A stretch of 64,000 nt of DNA from Mycolicibacterium vulneris (GTDB lineage: Bacteria; Actinomycetota; Actinomycetes; Mycobacteriales; Mycobacteriaceae). The DNA lies in the NCBI RefSeq assembly GCF_002104765.1, contig NZ_NCXM01000001.1:62001-126000 (forward strand), written 5' to 3'. Of this stretch, positions 48,976 to 58,097 are shown piece after piece (within the stretch, counting starts at the first letter, position 1; each line of letters opens with the position of its first letter). The notes under the pieces are model-generated. The model was not told the origin of the DNA. It saw only the letters and a list, made by a program, of their open reading frames with translations, and made no database searches. Both the position numbers and the translations under genes were made by a program.

Positions 48976-50487
48976 ATGACCGTGACTCCCCAGGAAGCCG
49001 CCGACAGCGGTGCGGCCGAGGCCGGATACTCCGACGTGATCATCGTCGGTGCCGGCATTTCCGGCATCGACGCGGCCTATCGGATCACCGAGCGCAACCC
49101 GCACATGACGTACACCGTCCTGGAGCGGCGCGCGCAGATCGGCGGGACGTGGGACCTGTTCCGCTACCCCGGGGTGCGCTCCGACAGCAGCATCTTCACG
49201 CTGTCCTTCCCGTTCGAGCCGTGGACCCGCAGAGAGGGCGTCGCCGACGGCGTGCACATCCGCGAGTACCTGGCCGCCACCGCGCACAAGTACGGCATCG
49301 ACCGGCACATCCGGTTCAACAGCCACGTGCGCTCGGCCGACTGGGACTCCGCCACCGACACCTGGACGGTCACCGTCGAGCAGGATGGCGCACGCAAGCT
49401 GTACCGCGGCCGCTTCCTGTTCTTCGGCAGCGGCTACTACAACTACGACGAGGGCTACACCCCCGAGTTCCCCGGCATCGAGCAGTTCGAGGGCACCGTG
49501 GTGCACCCGCAGCACTGGCCCGAGGACCTGGACTACACCGGCAAGAAGGTCGTGGTGATCGGCAGCGGGGCGACCGCGGTCACGCTGCTGCCGTCGTTGT
49601 CGGACCGCGCCGCGAAGGTCACCATGCTGCAGCGCTCGCCGACCTATCTCATCTCGGCATCCAAGTACGGCGCCGTCGCCGCGATCTCTCGAAAGCTGTT
49701 GCCCCGCAAGCCTGCTCATCTCGTCATCCGCATGTACAGCGCGCTGACCGAGGCGGTGTTCTTCGCGTTGTCGCGCAAGGCGCCGGGGCTGGTGCGATGG
49801 CTGCTGCGACGCAAGGCGATCAGCAGCCTGCCCGCCGGCTACGACGTCGACACCCACTTCAAGCCGCGCTACAACCCGTGGGACCAGCGGATGTGCCTGA
49901 TCCCCGACGCCGATTTGTACAACGCCATCACCGCGGGCGGCGCCGAGGTGGTCACCGACCACATCGACCATTTCGACGCGACCGGCGTCGCGCTGAAGTC
50001 CGGCGGGCACCTCGACGCCGACATCATCGTCACCGCCACCGGGCTGCAACTGCAGGCGCTGGGCGGGGCCGCGATCAGCCTGGACGGCACCGAGATCAAG
50101 ACCAGCGACCGCTTCGTCTACAAAGCGCACATGCTCGAAGACGTGCCGAACCTGTTCTGGTGCGTGGGCTACACCAACGCGTCGTGGACGCTGCGCGCCG
50201 ACATCACCGCCCGCGCCACGGCAAAGCTGATCGAACACATGGCCTCTCACGGCTACACCCACGCCGCCCCGCATCGCGGCAACGAGCCGATGGCCGAGAA
50301 GCCGTCGTGGGACATCAACGCCGGCTACGTGCTGCGCTCGGTGCACATGCTGCCGAAGTCGGGCACCAAGCGGCCGTGGAACGTGCGGCAGAACTATCTG
50401 GCCGACGCCCTCGACTACCGGTTCGACCGGATCGAGGAGGCGATGGTGTTCGGCCGCGTCGACGACCGGGCGCCGCTGGCCGGTTAG
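48976..50487 (+). CDS. flavin-dependent monooxygenase, Baeyer-Villiger type (Rv0565c-like)
   Basis: 503 aa. FAD Rossmann motif VGAGISG near residues 20-26, RYPGVRSDSSIFTLSFPFEPW, the BVMO-type FxGxxxHxxxW signature (FEGTVVHPQHW, about 174-184), NADPH motif VVVIGSGATAV shortly after, and VTATGLQL near 358. Full-length with no lesion. Homologues oxygenate ketones or sulfides with NADPH; in M. tuberculosis relatives can activate thioamide drugs. It sits in the same order as Rv0565c, between the YajQ and GpsA genes. Confidence 0.87.
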   Translation: MTVTPQEAADSGAAEAGYSDVIIVGAGISGIDAAYRITERNPHMTYTVLERRAQIGGTWDLFRYPGVRSDSSIFTLSFPFEPWTRREGVADGVHIREYLAATAHKYGIDRHIRFNSHVRSADWDSATDTWTVTVEQDGARKLYRGRFLFFGSGYYNYDEGYTPEFPGIEQFEGTVVHPQHWPEDLDYTGKKVVVIGSGATAVTLLPSLSDRAAKVTMLQRSPTYLISASKYGAVAAISRKLLPRKPAHLVIRMYSALTEAVFFALSRKAPGLVRWLLRRKAISSLPAGYDVDTHFKPRYNPWDQRMCLIPDADLYNAITAGGAEVVTDHIDHFDATGVALKSGGHLDADIIVTATGLQLQALGGAAISLDGTEIKTSDRFVYKAHMLEDVPNLFWCVGYTNASWTLRADITARATAKLIEHMASHGYTHAAPHRGNEPMAEKPSWDINAGYVLRSVHMLPKSGTKRPWNVRQNYLADALDYRFDRIEEAMVFGRVDDRAPLAG

Positions 50488-50640
50488 CCCGCCGCCGGCG
50501 GCCTCGCCATCACCGACGGCTCGAATCCGTAGGTCGGAAGGTTGCGCCAGTCCCCTTGTCCGACCATCGGACCGAACGGGGTCATCGGCATGGGGTGCAA
50601 CCCGTCCGCGGCGCGCGCCGCCCCGGCCTCGTGAACTGCT
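50485..50640 (-). pseudogene. 3' remnant of a PPE-type gene
   Basis: The minus strand ends in MPMTPFGPMVGQGDWRN and YGFEPSVMARPPAAG followed by a stop that overlaps the monooxygenase stop. The YGF.P.VM.RPP.AG ending is characteristic of PPE proteins of the SVP class. No PPE N-terminal domain is upstream; the frame continues only a little way into non-homologous sequence before the gpsA start on the other strand. A fragment left after deletion is the simplest reading. Confidence 0.45.
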
Positions 50641-50675
50641 ACTAAATCGCAGGTGTCCGCAATACGCTGATCGCC

Positions 50676-51701
50676 ATGGCATCTGAGAAGCGCGAACCCA
50701 AAGTCGTTGTCCTCGGTGGCGGTTCCTGGGGCACCACCGTGGCATCAATCTGTGCGCGTCGCGGTCCGACGCTGCAGTGGGTGCGCTCCGAGGCGACCGC
50801 CAGCGACATCAACGAGAACCACCGCAACAGCCGGTACCTCGGCAATGACGTCGTGCTGAGCGACACCCTGCGCGCCACCACCGACTTCGCCGAGGCGGCC
50901 AACTCCGCCGACGTCGTCGTGATGGGCGTTCCCTCGCACGGCTTTCGGGGTGTGCTGAGCGAGCTGGCCAAGGAGCTGCGGCCGTGGGTGCCGGTGGTGT
51001 CGCTGGTCAAGGGGCTCGAGCAGGGCACCAACATGCGGATGTCGCAGATCATCGAGGAGACGTTGCCCGGACACCCCGCGGGCATCCTGGCCGGACCGAA
51101 CATCGCGCGCGAGGTCGGTGAGGGCTATGCCGCCGCGGCGGTGCTGGCGATGCCGGACCAGCATCTGGCGACCCGACTGTCGGGCCTGTTCCGCACCCGG
51201 CGCTTCCGCGTGTACACCACCGACGACGTCATCGGGGTGGAGATGGCCGGGGCGCTGAAAAACGTCTACGCCATCTCGGTCGGGATGGGCTACTCGCTGG
51301 GCATCGGGGAGAACACCCGCGCGCTGGTGATCGCCCGCGCGCTGCGCGAGATGACCAAGCTGGGCGTCGCCCTGGGCGGCAACCCCGAGACCTTCTCGGG
51401 CCTGGCCGGGCTGGGCGACCTCATCGTCACCTGTACCAGCCAGCGCAGCCGCAACCGGCACGTCGGTGAACAACTGGGGGCGGGCAAGCCGATCGACGAG
51501 ATCATCGCCTCGATGAACCAGGTCGCCGAGGGCGTCAAGGCCGCCAGCGTGATCATGGAGTTTGCCAACGAATTCGGCCTCACCATGCCGATCGCCCGCG
51601 AGGTCGACGCCGTGATCAACCACGGCTCGTCCGTCGAGCAGGCCTATCGGGGCCTGATCGCCGAGGTTCCCGGCCATGAGGTGTACGGCTCGGGCTTCTG
51701 A
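50676..51701 (+). CDS. gpsA: NAD(P)-dependent glycerol-3-phosphate dehydrogenase
   Basis: 341 aa. Reduces dihydroxyacetone phosphate to sn-glycerol 3-phosphate for phospholipid synthesis. Nucleotide-binding GGGSWGTT at about 13-20, VKGLEQGTN, AGPNIAREV, the catalytic-lysine segment EMAGALKNVYAISVGMGYSLG, and the substrate-binding FSGLAGLGDLIVTCTSQRSRNR are all present. Corresponds to gpdA1 (Rv0564c) of M. tuberculosis. Cytosolic, full-length. It follows the monooxygenase with a 188-bp gap that holds the PPE remnant. Confidence 0.93.
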   Translation: MASEKREPKVVVLGGGSWGTTVASICARRGPTLQWVRSEATASDINENHRNSRYLGNDVVLSDTLRATTDFAEAANSADVVVMGVPSHGFRGVLSELAKELRPWVPVVSLVKGLEQGTNMRMSQIIEETLPGHPAGILAGPNIAREVGEGYAAAAVLAMPDQHLATRLSGLFRTRRFRVYTTDDVIGVEMAGALKNVYAISVGMGYSLGIGENTRALVIARALREMTKLGVALGGNPETFSGLAGLGDLIVTCTSQRSRNRHVGEQLGAGKPIDEIIASMNQVAEGVKAASVIMEFANEFGLTMPIAREVDAVINHGSSVEQAYRGLIAEVPGHEVYGSGF

Positions 51702-51944
51702 ACTGATTGTTTTTACGCCAGGTAATTCAAATCTTTGCGTTCTCTATGGGCAGGGCCCGTCCGCTTGACCGGCCTTTGCCAGCAAAATACCGTCGATAAA
51801 GGCGACCAGCGGTTTCCGGGCGCGATCTTGCGGGTCGGCCCGGTGTAATCGTCTGTACGCCAACACGTTACGAAGAGGTAACTAGACGAGACATGGGGCG
51901 GATATCGGACATCCCCCGCTAACGCCTAACGAGGGACGCGACCG

Positions 51945-53465
51945 ATGCACAACGTTGACCAGGACCGGCCGCGTACCGATCGGCTGCGCGGCGTCATCCG
52001 GCACGACCTGCCGTCATCGCTGGTGGTCTTTCTGGTCGCGCTCCCCCTGTCGCTGGGGATCGCGATCGCGTCCAACGCCCCGGTGCTCGCCGGCCTGATC
52101 GCCGCGATCGTCGGCGGAATCATCGTCGGCGCGTTGGGTGGGTCCCCGCTTCAGGTCAGCGGCCCCGCGGCCGGGCTGACGGTGGTTGTCGCCGGGCTGG
52201 TTTCCGACTTCGGTTGGGGCATAACGTGCTTGATCACCGTTGCCGCCGGAGTCGTACAGGTTCTGCTGGGGCTCAGCCGGGTTGCGCGCGCCGCCCTGGC
52301 GATCTCCCCGGTGGTCGTGCATGCGATGCTGGCCGGCATCGGCATCACGATCGCCCTGCAGCAGGCGCACGTGCTGCTCGGCGGCAAATCCAAGAGCACG
52401 GCCTGGCACAACCTCATCGGGCTGCCCGGCCAGATCATCGGCGCGCACCGCCCGGGCGTGATCCTGGGGCTGCTGGTGATCGTCATCCTGGTGGCGTGGC
52501 GATGGGTTCCGGCCAAAGTGCGCCGCGTTCCCGGTCCCCTGGTCGCCATCGTGGCGGTGACCGTGATCTCGGTGGTCTTCCCATTCCACGTGCGCCGGAT
52601 CAACCTCGAGGGGTCACCGCTGGATGCGCTGCAGTTGCCCGATCTTCCCCACGGCAACTGGGGCGCGTTCGCGATCGGGGTGATCACGGTGGCGCTGATC
52701 GCCAGCGTCGAGAGCCTGCTGTCGGCGGTGTCGGTCGACCGGATGCACAACGGGCCACGCACCGATTTCAACCGCGAGCTGGTGGGGCAGGGCGCCGCCA
52801 ACATCGTGTCGGGCACCATCGGCGGGCTCCCGGTGACCGGGGTCATCGTCCGCAGCTCGACAAATGTCAACGCGGGGGCCAAATCCCGCGCCTCGGCGAT
52901 CATGCACGGCGTCTGGATCCTGCTGTTCACCATCCCGTTCGCCGGCCTGGTCGAGGAGATCCCGACCGCCGCCCTCGCCGGTCTGCTCATCGTCATCGGG
53001 ATTCAGCTGCTGAAGCCGGCCCACATCGAAACCGCAACGAAGCACGGTGATCTCGCGGTGTACGTCGTGACGGCCGTCAGCGTCATCTTCCTCAACCTGC
53101 TGCACGGGGTCATGATCGGGCTCGCGCTGGCCATCACGCTGACCGGCTGGCGGGTGATCCGGGCCAAGATCGAAGCCGCGCAGGTGGACGACGAATGGCG
53201 GGTGAGCATCCAGGGCGCGGCCTGCACCTTCCTCACGCTGCCGAGGCTGACGAGGCTGCTGGCGTCGGTTCCGCAGGGCGCGACGGCGACGGTGGCCATC
53301 GCGGTGCATTACCTCGATCACGCTGCGCACCAGGCGATTACCGACTGGCAGCAACAGCATGAGGCGACGGGCGGGACGGTCCGCATCCAGGGCGTGATCG
53401 AGACGGGGCATCGCGACGCGGACGAACCGCTGGTCGATGCGCACAGGCCCGAGGCAGCAGCGTAA
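51945..53465 (+). CDS. SulP-family anion transporter with STAS-like C-terminus
   Basis: 506 aa. The membrane domain (about 20-405) begins RHDLPSSLVVFLVALPLSLGIAIASNAPVLAGLIAAIVGGIIVGALGGSPLQVSGPAAGLTVVV, the SLC26/SulP signature, and includes LVGQGAANIVSGTIGGLPVTGVIVRSS. The C-terminal roughly 90 residues (DDEWRVSIQGAACTFLTLPRLTRLLASVP ... VAIAVHYLDHAAHQAI) form a STAS-like domain. Substrates of the family include sulfate and bicarbonate; this subtype cannot be fixed. It interrupts what is an adjacent gpdA1-htpX pair in M. tuberculosis. Confidence 0.88.
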   Translation: MHNVDQDRPRTDRLRGVIRHDLPSSLVVFLVALPLSLGIAIASNAPVLAGLIAAIVGGIIVGALGGSPLQVSGPAAGLTVVVAGLVSDFGWGITCLITVAAGVVQVLLGLSRVARAALAISPVVVHAMLAGIGITIALQQAHVLLGGKSKSTAWHNLIGLPGQIIGAHRPGVILGLLVIVILVAWRWVPAKVRRVPGPLVAIVAVTVISVVFPFHVRRINLEGSPLDALQLPDLPHGNWGAFAIGVITVALIASVESLLSAVSVDRMHNGPRTDFNRELVGQGAANIVSGTIGGLPVTGVIVRSSTNVNAGAKSRASAIMHGVWILLFTIPFAGLVEEIPTAALAGLLIVIGIQLLKPAHIETATKHGDLAVYVVTAVSVIFLNLLHGVMIGLALAITLTGWRVIRAKIEAAQVDDEWRVSIQGAACTFLTLPRLTRLLASVPQGATATVAIAVHYLDHAAHQAITDWQQQHEATGGTVRIQGVIETGHRDADEPLVDAHRPEAAA

Positions 53466-53580
53466 TAGGCCTCCGGCTTGACCGTAAGGGGGCACGGTCT
53501 CCGAGGACGAGCGCCGTGGCAACGATCAGTCGACGTCGATGCGGATGTGCAAGCGCTTGCCGCACACCTGCGAACTCGGG

Positions 53581-54444
53581 CTAGCGCCCGGCCATTTCCT
53601 CCAGCCGGCGGATACGATCCTCGATCGGCGGGTGCGTCGAAAACAGCGACCCGATCCGCTCGCCCGCCCGGAACGGGTTGGCGATCATCAGGTGTGCCTG
53701 GCTGGCCAGCTGGGGCTCCGGCGGCAGCGGGGCCGCCTGGACCCCGCCGGAAATCTTGCGCAGGGCCGACGCCAGTGCCAGCGGGTCACCGGTCAGCACC
53801 GCGCCCGATTCGTCCGCCTGGTATTCGCGTGACCGCGATACCGCCAACCGCACCACGGTCGCCGCGATCGGACCGAGCAACGAAACCAGCAGCAGCGCAA
53901 AGGGATTCTCGCCATCGCGGTCGTTACCGCCGAACATGCCTGCGAACATGGCTATGTTGGCCAGCGCGGTGATCACCGACGCCAGCGCCCCGGCGATGCA
54001 CGAGATCAGGATGTCGCGGTTGTAGACGTGCGAAAGCTCGTGCCCCAGCACGGCGCGCAGCTCGCGCTCGGTGAGGATGTCCAGAATGCCGGTGGTGCAG
54101 CAGACCGCCGCGTTGCGGGGGTTGCGCCCGGTCGCGAACGCGTTGGGCGCATTGGTGTCGCTGATGTACAGCCGGGGCATCGGCTGGTGCGCGGCGGTAG
54201 CCAGCTCACGCACGATCCGGTACATCGCCGGCGCCTGCACCTCCGAGACCGGCTGCGCCCGCATCGCCCGGAGCGCCAGCTTGTCGCTGTTGTAGTACGT
54301 GTAGACGTTCATGCCGATGGCGAACAACACCGCGAGGAACATCGCGGTCCTGCCGAACAGCGAGCCGACGAACACGATCAACGCGGACATGCCAACCAAC
54401 AACGCGAACGTCTTGAACGTGTTGTGATGCGGATGCCAGGTCAT
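53581..54444 (-). CDS. htpX: HtpX-family membrane zinc metalloprotease
   Basis: 287 aa from ATG 54444 ([11 protein letters not shown]), the length of the M. tuberculosis enzyme; the upstream ATG at 54474 adds 10 residues. Two N-terminal membrane helices, the zinc site HELSH at 135-139, two more helices, and the third ligand in [12 protein letters not shown]-terminal [17 protein letters not shown] is typical. It degrades misfolded membrane proteins. Convergent with the SulP gene, whose stop lies 115 bp away. Confidence 0.92.
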   Translation of the reverse strand: MTWHPHHNTFKTFALLVGMSALIVFVGSLFGRTAMFLAVLFAIGMNVYTYYNSDKLALRAMRAQPVSEVQAPAMYRIVRELATAAHQPMPRLYISDTNAPNAFATGRNPRNAAVCCTTGILDILTERELRAVLGHELSHVYNRDILISCIAGALASVITALANIAMFAGMFGGNDRDGENPFALLLVSLLGPIAATVVRLAVSRSREYQADESGAVLTGDPLALASALRKISGGVQAAPLPPEPQLASQAHLMIANPFRAGERIGSLFSTHPPIEDRIRRLEEMAGR

Positions 54445-54548
54445 CGGTGTCCTCCTTGGAACACTCGGGTGCACGCGTTATAGCCGATTACAGCTCATTG
54501 AACGCGCGAGATGGCCCCGTTGGTTCCACAGGGCGCTTGGATGCGGCG

Positions 54549-55556
54549 CTAGCCGTGCCGGCTGATGGTGTAGTCGACCAGCGTCTGCAAGGCGTGGCGG
54601 CCGGGCACGTCCGGCAGCAGGGCCAGCTCCTGGTGGGCCTGCGCCGCGTATTCCTGCAGCGAGTGCTTGGCCTTGGTCATGCCCGGCGATGCCCGCAACA
54701 ACGCCAGCGCCTCGGCCACCGCCTCGTCGTCGTCGATGGGTCCGACCAGCAGCTCACGCAGCCGCGCGGCCTCGGGGCCTGGTTCGCGCAGCGCGTAGAC
54801 CATGGGCAAGGTGTGCACGCCTTCGCGAACGTCGGTGCCGGGCAGCTTGCCGGACTCGTGGGAGTCGCTGTCGATGTCGATGATGTCGTCGGAGATCTGG
54901 AAGGCGGTGCCCACGATGCCGCCGAGGCGGCTCAGCCGCTCCACCTGATCGGCGTCGGCACCCGAGAACATGGCACCGAACCGGCCCGCGGCGGCGATCA
55001 GGCACGCGGTCTTCTCGTACACCACTTTCAGGTAGTGCTCGATAGGGTCGGATCCCTCGACGAACCCGCGCGTCTCACGCATCTGCCCCGTCACCAGCTG
55101 GGCGAACGTCTCGGCGATCAGCCGCACCGCCTCGGGGCCCAGCCGGGAGACCAACCGGGAGGCGGTGGCAAACAGGTAGTCGCCGGCCAGGATCGCGACG
55201 TTGTTGCCCCAGCGCACGTTGGCGGTGGGGGTGCCACGACGAACCTCGGCCTCGTCCATCACGTCGTCGTGGTAGAGCGTGGCCAGGTGCACCAGCTCGA
55301 TGACCGCGCCGGCGATGGTCACGTCCACGCTGTCCGGGTCGGGCCCGATCTGCGCCGACAGCACCGTGAACAGCGGCCGGAACCGCTTGCCGCCGGCCTT
55401 GAACAGGTGCGTCAGCGACTCGGTCATGATGTCGTCGGCGCTGCGAAATTCCGCTTCCATGAGCTGCTCGATGCGGCCGACACCGTCCCGCACAGTCGCC
55501 GCGAAGGCGGGGTCACCGAAGTCAACGCCCGCCACCACCGTCGCCGGAGTACTCAC
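54549..55556 (-). CDS. grcC1: polyprenyl diphosphate synthase
   Basis: 335 aa from GTG 55556; the open frame extends to 56213 on the strand opposite menJ, but the family N-terminus decides. First aspartate-rich motif DDVMD at 97-101, second DDIIDID around 222, GGKRFRP near 55, and a KTACLIAAAGRFGA block. It chains isopentenyl units to make the long polyprenyl tail used for menaquinone. Divergent from menJ with only 22 bp between starts, so the two promoters overlap. It matches grcC1 (Rv0562), in the same gene order. Confidence 0.9.
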   Translation of the reverse strand: MSTPATVVAGVDFGDPAFAATVRDGVGRIEQLMEAEFRSADDIMTESLTHLFKAGGKRFRPLFTVLSAQIGPDPDSVDVTIAGAVIELVHLATLYHDDVMDEAEVRRGTPTANVRWGNNVAILAGDYLFATASRLVSRLGPEAVRLIAETFAQLVTGQMRETRGFVEGSDPIEHYLKVVYEKTACLIAAAGRFGAMFSGADADQVERLSRLGGIVGTAFQISDDIIDIDSDSHESGKLPGTDVREGVHTLPMVYALREPGPEAARLRELLVGPIDDDEAVAEALALLRASPGMTKAKHSLQEYAAQAHQELALLPDVPGRHALQTLVDYTISRHG

Positions 55557-55578
55557 GGGACCAAACATACTGGTGTGC

Positions 55579-56817
55579 ATGAAGACGGCAGCGACCCGAG
55601 CCCAAGTGGTGGTCGTCGGCGCAGGGCCCGCCGGTTCGGCGGCGGCGGCCTGGGCCGCTCGCGCGGGCAATGACGTACTGGTCATCGATTCGGCGAGCTT
55701 TCCCCGCGACAAGGCCTGCGGCGACGGGCTGACCCCACGCGCGGTCGCCGAGCTGGAACGCCTGGGGCTGCGCGACTGGCTGGACACCCGCATCCGGCAT
55801 CGGGGACTGCGGATGAGCGGGTTCGGCGGCGAGGTGGAGGTTGATTGGCCCGGCCCGTCGTTCCCGTCGACGGGCAGCGCGGTGGCCCGCTTCGAGCTGG
55901 ACGACCGGATCCGCAAGGTCGCCGAGGATTCCGGTGCGCGGATGCTGCTCGGGACCAAGGCCGTTGCGGCGCAACATGGTTCATCGGGTCGGGTGACGTC
56001 GGTGACGCTGGCTGACGGCACCGAGGTGAGCTGCCGCCACTTGATCGTGGCCGACGGCGCGCGTTCGTCGCTGGGCCGCAAGCTGGGCCGGCGCTGGCAC
56101 CAGGAAACGGTGTACGGCGTCGCCGCGCGCGGGTATCTGACCACTGCGCGCGCCGACGACCCGTGGCTGACGTCGCATCTGGAACTGCGCTCACCCGACG
56201 GCTCCAAGGACAAAGTGCTGCCCGGCTATGGCTGGATCTTCCCGCTCGGCAACGGAGAGGTGAACATCGGCGTCGGCGCGTTGTCGACGTCGAAACGGCC
56301 CGCCGACCTGGCGCTGCGTCCGCTGATCGACTACTACACCGACCTGCGCCGCGACGAGTGGGGCTTCACCGGCCACCCCCGGGCGGTGGCCTCGGCGCTG
56401 CTGCCGATGGGCGGCGCGGTGTCGGGAGTGGCCGGCGCCAACTGGATGCTGATCGGCGACGCCGCGGCCTGCGTGAACCCACTCAACGGCGAAGGCATTG
56501 ACTACGGGCTCGAGACCGGGCGGCTGGCCGCGGCGCTGCTGGACTGCCCCGACCTGTCGCAGGTGTGGCCGTCGCTACTGCAGCAGCACTACGGACGTGG
56601 CTTCTCGGTGGCGCGCCGGCTGGCGCTGCTGCTGACGTTCCAGCGGTTTCTGCCGTCGACCGGACCGATCGCGATGCGCTCGACGACGCTGATGACCATC
56701 GCCGTGCGGGTGATGGCCAACCTGGTCACCGACGACGACGCGGACTGGGTGGCGCGCGCTTGGCGCGGCGGCGGCCGGCTGTCCCGGCTGCTCGACCGCC
56801 GCACGCCGTTCAGCTGA
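55579..56817 (+). CDS. menJ: menaquinone reductase MenJ (geranylgeranyl-reductase family)
   Basis: 412 aa from ATG 55579. FAD-binding GAGPAGSAAAA at about 14-24, the family's PRDKACGDGLTPRAV (about 40-54), GYGWIFPLGNGEVNIGVG in the middle, and the second flavin motif LIGDAAACVNPLNGEGIDYGLETG. Homologous to Rv0561c, which saturates one isoprene unit of the menaquinone tail. Its neighbours (a prenyl synthase and menG) belong to the same pathway. Full-length. The ATG is 22 bp from the start of grcC1 on the other strand. Confidence 0.9.
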   Translation: MKTAATRAQVVVVGAGPAGSAAAAWAARAGNDVLVIDSASFPRDKACGDGLTPRAVAELERLGLRDWLDTRIRHRGLRMSGFGGEVEVDWPGPSFPSTGSAVARFELDDRIRKVAEDSGARMLLGTKAVAAQHGSSGRVTSVTLADGTEVSCRHLIVADGARSSLGRKLGRRWHQETVYGVAARGYLTTARADDPWLTSHLELRSPDGSKDKVLPGYGWIFPLGNGEVNIGVGALSTSKRPADLALRPLIDYYTDLRRDEWGFTGHPRAVASALLPMGGAVSGVAGANWMLIGDAAACVNPLNGEGIDYGLETGRLAAALLDCPDLSQVWPSLLQQHYGRGFSVARRLALLLTFQRFLPSTGPIAMRSTTLMTIAVRVMANLVTDDDADWVARAWRGGGRLSRLLDRRTPFS

Positions 56818-56930
56818 CCGAGGATCCGGTATCGCCGCAGGTCGGCGCGTTCCGCGGCTCCCAGCGGGGCCGTCGATCGGCGATGGGCTTTCGTCCGCGC
56901 ACCCCCAGCGAGGCGTGTATAGTCCAGCTA

Positions 56931-57341
56931 ATGAAGGGAACGAGCCTGGCTACTATCGGAGCCGCTGCTGCAATCGCTCTGGCCGCGCTGGCCATGCCGG
57001 TACAGCTCTCCGTGCCGGCGCAGGCGGATCCGCCGCCCACGGCGCCGTACCCCACCCCGCGCACGCCGTCGCCCCCGAGCGACTACGACGCGCCGTTCAA
57101 GAACACCGTCAACGGCTTCGGCATCTACCAGCCGCAGGACCAGCTCGCGTGGCTGGGCAAGATCACTTGCGACCGCATTGGCAGGGGCGTGGACGGCGAC
57201 GCGTACAAGTCGGCCACTTTCATCCAGCGCAACCTGCCGCGCGGCACCACTCAGGGCCAGGCGTTCCAGTTCCTCGGCGCAGCCGTCGACCACTACTGCC
57301 CGGATCAGGTCGGCTTCGTGCAAGCCGCCGGCAATCACTAG
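56931..57341 (+). CDS. secreted DUF732 protein (Rv0559c-like)
   Basis: 136 aa from ATG 56931. Signal peptide ending VPAQA-D at about residue 32, a proline-rich linker, then the DUF732 domain: LAWLGKITCDRIGRGVDGDAYKSATFIQRNL ... FQFLGAAVDHYCPDQ, with the conserved cysteine pair. It corresponds in position to Rv0559c of M. tuberculosis, a small exported protein. From memory, M. tuberculosis has Rv0560c between this gene and menJ; here it is absent. Convergent with menG, 7 bp apart. Confidence 0.82.
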   Translation: MKGTSLATIGAAAAIALAALAMPVQLSVPAQADPPPTAPYPTPRTPSPPSDYDAPFKNTVNGFGIYQPQDQLAWLGKITCDRIGRGVDGDAYKSATFIQRNLPRGTTQGQAFQFLGAAVDHYCPDQVGFVQAAGNH

Positions 57342-57348
57342 AACTTCT

Positions 57349-58044
57349 TCAGTGCAACGGTTTGTACCCCGCGTGTAGCGCGACGATGCCGCCGGTCAGA
57401 TTGCGCCAGCGCACCCCGGTCCAGCCGGCCAGGGTTATCTGCTGCGCCAGCCCCGCCTGATCGGGCCACGCCCTGATCGATTCCGCGAGGTACACGTACG
57501 CCTCGGGATTGCTGGACACCGCCCGCGCCACCCGCGGCAGCGCCCGCATCAAGTACTCCTTGTAGACGGTGGCGAACAGCCCGTTGCTGGGCGTCGAGAA
57601 CTCGCACACCACCAACCGGCCGCCTGGGCGTGTGACGCGGGCCATCTCGCGCAGCCCGGCCTGGGTGTCGACGACGTTGCGCAGCCCGAAACTGATTGTC
57701 ACGGCATCGAATACGTCGTCGCCGAACGGCAGCCTGGTGGCATCGCCGGCGACCTTCGGAACGTCGCGCGCCGCACCCGCCGCCAGCATGCCGACCGAGA
57801 AGTCGGCGGCCACACACCACGCCCCGGACTTTTCCAGCTCCACGGTGGACACCGCGGTGCCCGCCGCGAGGTCCAGCACCTTCTGACCGGGCCCGATGGC
57901 CAGCGCCGACCGGGTGGCCTTGCGCCAGTACCGGTCCTGGCCCATCGACAGCACGGTGTTGGTCAGGTCGTACCGGCGGGCGACGCCGTCGAACATCGAC
58001 GCGACATCCCGGGGATCCTTGTCCAACTCGGCACGACTCACCAC
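57349..58044 (-). CDS. menG: demethylmenaquinone methyltransferase
   Basis: 231 aa. MASMFD-type start region [30 protein letters not shown] (about 13-42), SAM motif [15 protein letters not shown] (about 56-70), [24 protein letters not shown], and a C-terminal [12 protein letters not shown]. UbiE/MenG family: methylates demethylmenaquinone in the last step of menaquinone synthesis. Ends 7 bp from the DUF732 stop. Equivalent to Rv0558. Confidence 0.93.
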   Translation of the reverse strand: MVSRAELDKDPRDVASMFDGVARRYDLTNTVLSMGQDRYWRKATRSALAIGPGQKVLDLAAGTAVSTVELEKSGAWCVAADFSVGMLAAGAARDVPKVAGDATRLPFGDDVFDAVTISFGLRNVVDTQAGLREMARVTRPGGRLVVCEFSTPSNGLFATVYKEYLMRALPRVARAVSSNPEAYVYLAESIRAWPDQAGLAQQITLAGWTGVRWRNLTGGIVALHAGYKPLH

Positions 58045-58097
58045 AGAGACGCTACCCGTTGCGGAATGAGGCGGCGCCGACGGCGTTGTAGGAGGGC

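Noticed and set aside
48934..50748. 604-codon open frame on the minus strand opposite the monooxygenase
   Set aside because: Arginine/glycine/valine-rich antisense of a GC-rich gene; the + strand protein has all its family motifs.
50745..51677. 310-codon minus-strand frame opposite gpsA
   Set aside because: Antisense shadow with His/Asp/Arg bias and no family features.
52614..53522. 302-codon minus-strand frame opposite the SulP gene
   Set aside because: Antisense shadow; the + strand has clear membrane helices.
54447..55673. 408-codon + frame opposite grcC1
   Set aside because: Shadow of grcC1, which carries both aspartate-rich motifs.
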